NCBI GenBank assembly: GCA_965368405.1
Contig: CBDUMS010000091.1
Coordinates: 1 to 12,696 of the forward strand
Source: S012-113 sp965368405
GTDB lineage: Bacteria > Bacteroidota > Bacteroidia > Cytophagales > Cyclobacteriaceae
Length of the DNA: 12,696 bases
Direction of reading: 5' to 3'
The notes beneath the pieces are model-generated. The model saw only the letters and a list, made by a program, of their open reading frames with translations. It had not been told where the DNA came from and did no database searches. Of the stretch, positions 8,192-12,696 are shown piece after piece. A program made the position numbers and the translations under genes. The stretch's first letter is position 1; each line of letters starts with the position of its first letter.

Positions 8192-9394
8192 ATGGTATTA
8201 GCAGCCATTGAAAGTAACCCTCTTATCCTTAAGTTTATTCTCATTGCATTGGGGATAGTCATTATTGGGTTGTTTTTAAGAATGTTAAAGCAAACCCATG
8301 TCATAATCTATATTATTACTGGAGTTATCATTGGTCCATCGGTAACGGGTCTTGTTTCTGAGGGTGAATTGATAACCTCGCTCGGGTCCTTAGGCCTTAT
8401 TCTTTTACTATTTTTTATAGGCATGGAAATTTCTTTGCCTAAACTGGTTGCTAATTGGCGTATCCCGGTAATTGGTACGGTCTTACAAATCATTCTTAGT
8501 GTGCTAATTGTATGGATGATTGGTGTTTACTACGATTGGTCTATCGCGAGGATTCTTACGCTGGGTTTTGTAATTAGTCTAAGCAGTACTGCAGTAATTG
8601 TGAAATTGCTACAGGACTCAGGTGAAATTAATAATCCGGTTGGACAAAACGTCTTAGGTGTTCTTTTAGTGCAGGACATTCTTATCGTGCCAATGCTAAT
8701 GATTATGAGTTATCTGTCTGGAACACCGACTACAACAGAAGATATAATATTGCAAGTGATTGGCGGCTTGCTGATTATTGGGTTAATCGCGTTTTTGCTT
8801 GTAAAAAAGTCAGTTAAATTGCCCTTTCATGATTTGATAAAAAAGGACCATGAAATACAGCTGTTTTTTGCATTTGGACTATGTTTTGGATTCGCTGCGT
8901 TAACAGCGTTTTTTGGGCTTTCAACAGCGCTCGGCGCATTTATTGCTGGTATTCTTGTTGCATCATCTAAAACGACAGAATGGTTTCATGATAGTTTATA
9001 TTCCCTTAAGGTAATATTCGTAGCCTTGTTTTTTGTTTCAATAGGAATGTTAATCGATGTTGCATTTTTGTGGGAAAATGCGTTCTTGATATCAACACTT
9101 GTGCTGGTAATATTTGTTACAAACAATATCATCAATACGCTGATTATGAGGAGCTTTAAGATAAGTTGGGGCGAAAGCATTTACTCTGGAGCTATGCTCT
9201 CGCAGGTGGGCGAATTCAGTTTTATCCTTGGCAATTTGGCCTATTTCAATAATGTAATCACAGACTTCGGCTATCAGTTGATAATCTCTATCATTTCAAT
9301 TTCGCTACTGATTAGTCCTATTTGGATTAAAATTATGACTCGAATGCACACTGAAGTATCAAGAAGAAAAGGAAATTCTAAATTTTCCGAATAA
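8192..9394 (+). CDS. CPA2-family cation:proton antiporter (KefB/KefC-like membrane domain)
   Basis: The 400-residue protein is almost entirely hydrophobic, about 11-13 membrane segments, and matches the Na+/H+ exchanger domain of the CPA2 family. Diagnostic stretches are LLLFFIGMEISLPKL (71-85), SLSSTAVIVKLLQDSGE (129-145), QNVLGVLLVQDILIVPML (152-169), FFGLSTALGAFIAGILVASS (240-259), FVSIGMLIDV (281-290) and SQVGEFSFILG (337-347). The Gln161-Asp162 pair replaces the Asp-Asp or Asn-Asp of the well-studied Na+/H+ antiporters and is the arrangement seen in KefC-type K+/H+ systems. The protein stops soon after the last helix and has no RCK/TrkA-N regulatory domain, so gating by glutathione or nucleotide within the same chain is not expected. 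It is transcribed away from the RimK operon across a 203-base gap. Confidence 0.92.
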   Translation: MVLAAIESNPLILKFILIALGIVIIGLFLRMLKQTHVIIYIITGVIIGPSVTGLVSEGELITSLGSLGLILLLFFIGMEISLPKLVANWRIPVIGTVLQIILSVLIVWMIGVYYDWSIARILTLGFVISLSSTAVIVKLLQDSGEINNPVGQNVLGVLLVQDILIVPMLMIMSYLSGTPTTTEDIILQVIGGLLIIGLIAFLLVKKSVKLPFHDLIKKDHEIQLFFAFGLCFGFAALTAFFGLSTALGAFIAGILVASSKTTEWFHDSLYSLKVIFVALFFVSIGMLIDVAFLWENAFLISTLVLVIFVTNNIINTLIMRSFKISWGESIYSGAMLSQVGEFSFILGNLAYFNNVITDFGYQLIISIISISLLISPIWIKIMTRMHTEVSRRKGNSKFSE

Positions 9395-9400
9395 CCTGGT

Positions 9401-9916
9401 TCAAACGTTCATAGTTTGCATATTATTAGTAAGCTTGCTAAAAATTTCGATTAGTTCTTCTGTCCATAATTGGGCTTTTTCGATCTCACCGGATTTAATT
9501 GGCCCTTCTTTATCCATGACTAAAAAACCTTTTGGCTCCGCTAAAACTAGAGCTCCTTTCGACTTTAGCTGCTTATTAATAAAAGGGGAGGCATAGCCTG
9601 CTTTGTTAACCATCCAACGCCAAAGTCGATTTTTTATGGTTGTCAGTTCGATCCGTGTATCGAAACTTAAAACTGGATAGTTCCTGATCAAATTATCGTC
9701 TAAGCCATCAAGCATGTCAATTGTTTCTTGTTTGGCTCGAAAGGCATGAGTAGGGGCTGCGATGAATAGTACATCATGCTGCAACAACAGCTCATTAGTA
9801 AAATCTGCAATGTTGATAAGCGTGATACTATGAAATCTCGCTAACTCTTCCTGAATTATTTCTGCAAGATTTTGGGTATTACCATAGAGTGAATCACATA
9901 CCAGTAGGATATTCAT
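9401..9916 (-). CDS. Flavodoxin-family protein
   Basis: The 171-residue cytoplasmic protein has a flavodoxin fold. MNILLVCDSLYGNTQNLAE (1-19) contains the first beta strand and the FMN phosphate loop S-x-x-GNT. APTHAFRAK (54-62) is the second FMN loop, PVLSFDTRIE (81-90) the third strand, and GFLVMDKEGPIKSGEIEKA (130-148) a conserved C-terminal segment. The THAF, FDTR and EGP..GE combination places it with flavodoxin-like proteins of unknown partner, not with classical electron-carrier flavodoxins. It probably binds FMN and carries electrons or regulates a partner. It lies alone on the minus strand, 6 bases from the convergent antiporter gene, so its partner cannot be read from context. The start at 9916 gives the expected first strand directly. 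Confidence 0.85.
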   Translation of the reverse strand: MNILLVCDSLYGNTQNLAEIIQEELARFHSITLINIADFTNELLLQHDVLFIAAPTHAFRAKQETIDMLDGLDDNLIRNYPVLSFDTRIELTTIKNRLWRWMVNKAGYASPFINKQLKSKGALVLAEPKGFLVMDKEGPIKSGEIEKAQLWTEELIEIFSKLTNNMQTMNV

Positions 9917-10024
9917 TGATAAGCATATTTAGAGGATAAACTTGTGAATAAAGCTGTAAAAAAAATCGAGTTCTAGCAATGATCTACCTCATGATTCCTT
10001 AGCAGTTATATTCTCGGATAACCG

Positions 10025-10056
10025 TTTCGTAATTCTACTTTAAGAAATTATGTTTG
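10025..10056 (+). promoter_or_regulatory. Candidate Bacteroidota-type promoter for the dienelactone hydrolase gene
   Basis: TATGTTTG at 10049-10056 matches the Bacteroidota -7 box TAnnTTTG exactly. A TTTC at 10025-10028, one base off the -33 TTTG, lies 20 bases upstream, the usual spacing. Transcription would start near 10062 and leave an untranslated leader of about 47 bases. The box is short and the region AT-rich, so chance occurrence is possible. Confidence 0.5.
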
Positions 10057-10109
10057 AATTTAACTAAATTAGAAGTTGGAATACCCTTAAAAACTTTAAT
10101 CAGAAACGA

Positions 10110-10997
10110 ATGAAAAAGATATCGAAGAAAGAGATTAATCAAGAAGTATACGATTTATACGATGAATACGCACATAATAAGATTGAGCGTAGAGAATTCA
10201 TGAGCAAGCTTTCTAAATATGCCGTTGGTGGCCTTACAGTCTCTACTTTAGCATCAATGCTCCTCCCTAACTATGCTGTTGGGCAATGGGTTCAGCCAGG
10301 CGATCCATCAATTTCAGAAGAGATGATTGAATATAGTTCGCCAAAAGGAGCGGGTACAATGAAAGGTCTCCTTGTTACACCTGCAAAGTTTAAAGGAAAG
10401 ATTCCGGGCGTTGTTGTCGTACATGAAAATAGAGGGCTAAATCCGTATGTAGAAGATGTTGCCCGAGCTGCGGCTAAGGCAGGCTTTATGGCACTAGCTC
10501 CCGATGCGCTTACGCCACTCGGAGGTTATCCGGGCACCGACGACGAGGGTAGAACCCTGCAACGACAACGCGATCGCGAAGAAATGCTACAAGATTTTAT
10601 CGCTGCCTTCGATACTTTAAAAGCGAATAAAAAATGTAGTGGCAATATTGGTGTAGTTGGTTTTTGTTTCGGAGGATGGATTTCGAATATGATGGCTGTT
10701 CGGGTTCCCGGATTAAAAGCGGCTGTTCCGTTTTATGGAAGTCAGCCTAAGGCTGAAGACGTACCGAAAATTAACGCACCGCTCTTACTGCAGTACGCAG
10801 GTTTAGATAAGCGTGTTAATGAAGGCTGGCCCGCCTATGAAGAAGCTCTGAAAGCCAATAATAAAGAGTATACTGCGTATATCTACCCTGAGGTTAACCA
10901 TGGGTTTCATAATTACTCAACCTCTCGCTATGATGAGGCAGCAGCTAAACTTGCTTGGAGTAGAACGGTTGATTTTTTTAATGAGAAACTAAAATAA
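10110..10997 (+). CDS. Tat-exported dienelactone hydrolase family protein
   Basis: The 295-residue protein is an alpha/beta hydrolase of the dienelactone hydrolase family. The triad is Cys186 in GFCFGG, Asp233 in AGLDKRVN and His264 in EVNHGFHN; Glu106 in VVHENRG is the Glu that activates the Cys in this family. The N-terminus is unusual: about 26 charged residues precede a twin-arginine signal, ERREFMSKLSKYAVGG (26-41), then a hydrophobic stretch ending near NYAVGQ (residues 54-59). The folded enzyme is thus probably sent to the periplasm by the Tat system or membrane-anchored. The natural substrate is unknown; family members cleave lactones and esters, and this Tat subgroup (YghX-like) is widespread without a known pathway. 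It appears monocistronic, with its own promoter candidate and an inverted repeat across its stop codon. Confidence 0.92.
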   Translation: MKKISKKEINQEVYDLYDEYAHNKIERREFMSKLSKYAVGGLTVSTLASMLLPNYAVGQWVQPGDPSISEEMIEYSSPKGAGTMKGLLVTPAKFKGKIPGVVVVHENRGLNPYVEDVARAAAKAGFMALAPDALTPLGGYPGTDDEGRTLQRQRDREEMLQDFIAAFDTLKANKKCSGNIGVVGFCFGGWISNMMAVRVPGLKAAVPFYGSQPKAEDVPKINAPLLLQYAGLDKRVNEGWPAYEEALKANNKEYTAYIYPEVNHGFHNYSTSRYDEAAAKLAWSRTVDFFNEKLK

Positions 10998-11022
10998 TAG
11001 ATTTATTATTTAGTCGTTTCTC
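10983..11022 (+). repeat. Imperfect inverted repeat across the dienelactone hydrolase stop codon
   Basis: Two nested perfect arms are visible. GAGAAAC at 10983-10989 pairs with GTTTCTC at 11016-11022, and AAATAATA at 10992-10999 pairs with TATTATTT at 11004-11011 around the 4-base loop GATT. The TAA stop (10995-10997) lies in the inner arm. No T-run follows, so it is not a standard intrinsic terminator; it could act as a 3' mRNA-stability element or a weak termination signal. Confidence 0.55.
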
Positions 11023-11059
11023 AGGCGCTAAGGGTCTCTATTGGTTATAAATTATATAT

Positions 11060-11090
11060 TGTTCAACTATATAATTGTAAAAGTTGAACA
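11060..11090. promoter_or_regulatory. Perfect 9-bp inverted repeat upstream of the fasciclin gene (candidate operator)
   Basis: TGTTCAACT at 11060-11068 and AGTTGAACA at 11082-11090 are exact reverse complements separated by 13 bases, about 52 bases before the fasciclin ATG. The spacer holds TATAATTG (11070-11077), one base off the -7 box TAnnTTTG, so a dimeric regulator bound here could cover the promoter. It could alternatively form a hairpin in the leader. No regulator gene is in the window. Confidence 0.5.
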
Positions 11091-11142
11091 TTATTTTGTT
11101 TCTTGTTGTTATAGCTTCTCACAAACAAAGAACTATAAAGAA

Positions 11143-11631
11143 ATGAAAAGAAAATCAATTGTAATCGCTGGCCTTCTTATTGCTCTAGTAGCAGGAAATA
11201 GTGCCTTTGCTCAAAAGAGCGACATTGTAACGCTAGCAGTAGGAAATGAGAACCTTAGTACATTAGTTGCTGCAGTAAAAGCCGCAGGCTTGGTAGAAAC
11301 CTTACAAGGAGAAGGTCCTTTTACTGTATTTGCTCCAACTAATGCCGCTTTCGCAGCTTTACCAGAAGGTACGGTAGAGAACTTACTGAAGCCAGAAAAT
11401 AAGGATCAGTTAATCGCAGTGCTAACCTACCATGTTGTAGCGGCTAAAGTTATGTCTACCGACTTAAAGAATGGTCAAATGGCAGGAACAGTACAGGGCG
11501 CTGATGTTAAAGTAAAAATTAGCAAAGCAGGTGTAATGATCAATGATGCCAAGGTGGTAGCTGCCGATGTAAGCGCATCGAATGGAGTAGTTCATGTAAT
11601 CGACAAGGTTTTATTGCCTCCATCAAAGTAA
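11143..11631 (+). CDS. Exported fasciclin (FAS1) domain protein
   Basis: I start the gene at ATG 11143, giving 162 residues with a good signal peptide (MKRKSIVIAGLLIALVAGN; cleavage near AFA-Q, residue 23). The frame stays open to a TTG at 11041, but that extension would bury the signal peptide and cross the inverted repeat, so it is probably untranslated. The mature protein is a single FAS1 domain: H1 motif FTVFAPTNAAF (60-70), the central YH at 96-97, and H2 motif SNGVVHVIDKVLLP (146-159). FAS1 domains mediate adhesion or matrix contacts, and small bacterial forms are secreted or periplasmic. Tandem stops (TAATAA, 11629-11634) and a strong terminator follow, which suits an abundantly expressed gene. 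The specific ligand is unknown. Confidence 0.93.
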   Translation: MKRKSIVIAGLLIALVAGNSAFAQKSDIVTLAVGNENLSTLVAAVKAAGLVETLQGEGPFTVFAPTNAAFAALPEGTVENLLKPENKDQLIAVLTYHVVAAKVMSTDLKNGQMAGTVQGADVKVKISKAGVMINDAKVVAADVSASNGVVHVIDKVLLPPSK

Positions 11632-11653
11632 TAAGTAGTGTAAATTTTTAGAG

Positions 11654-11685
11654 AGGCTCAACGATAGTTGAGCTTTTCTTTTTTA
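11654..11685 (+). terminator. Intrinsic terminator after the fasciclin gene
   Basis: GCTCAAC (11656-11662) and GTTGAGC (11667-11673) form a perfect 7-bp stem with a GATA loop, extendable by an A-T and a G-U pair. A T-rich tract with one C (11674-11685) follows immediately. It lies about 20 bases after the fasciclin stop and ends 17 bases before the next ATG, so it separates, or partly separates, that gene from those downstream. Confidence 0.85.
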
Positions 11686-11702
11686 TAGACTAACTTAAAG
11701 TT

Positions 11703-12101
11703 ATGAAACTTATATTCAGTTATCTTCTCACGCTTGGCGTGTTTCTTCTTGTAGATTTATTATGGCTGGGTGTTGTGGCCAAAGGAATTTATGAAAAGCA
11801 TATCGGCTTTTTAATGGCTGACAAGGTGAATTGGCTCTCTGCCATAACATTCTATTGTTGTTTTGTAGCAGCCATATTTCTATTCGTTATTTTCCCAGCG
11901 ATTGAAAAAGAATCGGCACTAAGAGCTCTTGGGCTTGGCGCAGCCTTTGGTTTTATTACATATGCTACCTATGAACTCACCAATCACGCCATTCTTAAAG
12001 GCTGGCCTGCTTCAATAATCCTTATTGATTTAGCCTGGGGGGTAGTATTAACGTCTATTGTGAGCATAGCAGGTTTCTACATCACAAAATGGATTTACTA
12101 A
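11703..12101 (+). CDS. DUF2177 family integral membrane protein
   Basis: The 132-residue protein has four likely membrane helices (about 4-24, 45-66, 73-92 and 103-128) and the motifs I associate with DUF2177: DLLWLGVVAKGIY (18-30), a VNW before helix 2, TYATYELTNHAILKGWP (86-102) and DLAWG (109-113). Conserved polar residues in the membrane (Asp18, Trp21, Thr86, Tyr90, Asn94, Asp109) suggest a functional pocket, but no activity is established for the family. In other bacteria DUF2177 genes often sit with DUF1295, cyclopropane-synthase-like and FAD oxidoreductase genes, pointing to lipid modification; here the DUF1295 partner follows with a 13-base overlap. The ATG is only 17 bases after the terminator of the fasciclin gene. 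Confidence 0.88.
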   Translation: MKLIFSYLLTLGVFLLVDLLWLGVVAKGIYEKHIGFLMADKVNWLSAITFYCCFVAAIFLFVIFPAIEKESALRALGLGAAFGFITYATYELTNHAILKGWPASIILIDLAWGVVLTSIVSIAGFYITKWIY

Positions 12102-12696
12102 TATCGGTCTACTTAAAAATACTGGCTGTAATCTTTATTTACAGTAGCATTTGGTATGTTCTATCGATAATCTTCAAAAGAAATGACATCGCGGATATCG
12201 CCTGGGGACTAGGCTTTATCTTAATTATAGGCTGTCTTCTCTACTATGGTTATAACCATACTAAGGCATTGTTAATATATAGTGTGGTGTTTTTATGGGC
12301 TTTTCGGTTAGCAACCTATATTTTTCAAAGAATTTTAAGGAAAGGAGAGGACTTCCGTTACAAGAACTGGCGTGAAGAATGGGGAAAGCGCTTTTACATT
12401 CGAAGCTATTTGCAGGTATTTATCCTTCAAGGATTTATTATGTCCATAATCGCACTGCCCACAATGGCGATTGCAATAGCCGATTCTTCAAGGTCATTCT
12501 TATTTATGGTTCCTGGTTTGCTATTATGGCTAATTGGTTTTTATTGGCAGATGGTAGGGGATAGTCAGTTAAATGCCTTTAAGAAGATAAACTCCCAGCC
12601 CAATAGTTTTATTAAAACAGGCTTATGGGCAAAATCCAGGCATCCAAACTATTTCGGTGAGATTTTAATGTGGTGTGCGGTTTTTCTAGCAGTATT
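12089..12696 (+). CDS. DUF1295 family membrane protein (steroid reductase/ICMT-like), 3' partial
   Basis: Starting at ATG 12089, the frame stays open for 202 codons to the window edge. It overlaps the DUF2177 gene by 13 bases in another frame, so the two are co-translated. Hydrophobic segments alternate with the family motifs: RNDIADIAWGLGF (31-43), LRKGEDFRYKNWREEWG (83-99), SYLQVFILQG (106-115), GDSQLNAFK (157-165) and TGLWAKSRHPNYFGE (177-191). The RHPNYFGE element resembles the cofactor-binding region of steroid 5-alpha-reductases and isoprenylcysteine methyltransferases. I recall complete members as about 255-270 residues, so roughly a quarter is missing beyond the window. The role is probably a membrane-bound lipid reductase or methyltransferase; this is inferred from family likeness, not shown. 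Confidence 0.9.
   Translation, partial: MDLLISVYLKILAVIFIYSSIWYVLSIIFKRNDIADIAWGLGFILIIGCLLYYGYNHTKALLIYSVVFLWAFRLATYIFQRILRKGEDFRYKNWREEWGKRFYIRSYLQVFILQGFIMSIIALPTMAIAIADSSRSFLFMVPGLLLWLIGFYWQMVGDSQLNAFKKINSQPNSFIKTGLWAKSRHPNYFGEILMWCAVFLAV

Noticed and set aside
8110..8304. Small minus-strand open frame (64 codons) across the antiporter start
   Set aside because: It overlaps the first codons of a strongly supported gene, and its sequence shows no domain, signal or spacing that supports translation.
11041..11142. In-frame TTG extension of the fasciclin gene (34 extra residues)
   Set aside because: It would place a non-signal segment ahead of a canonical signal peptide and translate the inverted repeat. 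The ATG at 11143 is the better start.
12379..12564. 61-codon plus-strand open frame at the window end
   Set aside because: It is in a different frame inside the DUF1295 gene, whose motifs run continuously through this region.

Overview
The window looks like chromosomal DNA of a marine or soil-type member of the Bacteroidota, most likely a Cytophagales-like lineage. The first gene ends in a type IX secretion (T9SS) C-terminal sorting domain, which is confined to this phylum. The DNA is AT-rich, Shine-Dalgarno sequences are not evident, and one upstream region carries a TAnnTTTG-type -7 box. I see no RNA gene, insertion sequence, prophage, CRISPR array or integration site; coding density is high and every gap is under about 210 bases.

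Layout. (1) 1-1121, plus: the 3' part of a secreted zinc metalloprotease with a T9SS tail. It converges with (2) 1129-3093, minus: a large exported protein built from repeated units, related to proteins annotated as 'carbohydrate-binding family V/XII'. (3) 3234-5679, plus: a CNNM/CorC-type transporter overlapping a CorA channel gene, a two-gene divalent-cation (Mg2+/Co2+) unit. (4) 7988-5690, minus: a tight three-gene operon of a retropepsin-like protease (RimB-type), RimK glutamate ligase and an AstE/aspartoacylase-like zinc hydrolase. (5) 8192-9394, plus: a CPA2 cation:proton antiporter membrane domain, divergent from the RimK operon. (6) 9916-9401, minus: a flavodoxin-fold protein. (7) 10110-10997, plus: a Tat-exported dienelactone-hydrolase-family enzyme. 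(8) 11143-11631, plus: a small exported fasciclin (FAS1) protein followed by a clear intrinsic terminator. (9) 11703-12696, plus: a DUF2177 membrane protein overlapping a DUF1295 membrane protein that runs off the window.

How the genes may work together. The best-supported functional module is the RimB-RimK-AstE operon, which pairs an enzyme that adds glutamates to a protein or peptide with two hydrolases that could trim or reverse the modification. It is flanked by three ion transporters (CNNM, CorA and a K+/H+-type antiporter), which suggests ionic homeostasis or translation tuning, but that link is inference. The 3' end (FAS1, DUF2177, DUF1295) resembles pieces of envelope or lipid-modification stress clusters known in other bacteria. 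The intergenic DNA around the FAS1 gene contains two inverted repeats that no gene explains. Nothing in the window demands an entirely new system; the RimK module, the repeat protein and the inverted repeats are the parts most worth follow-up.
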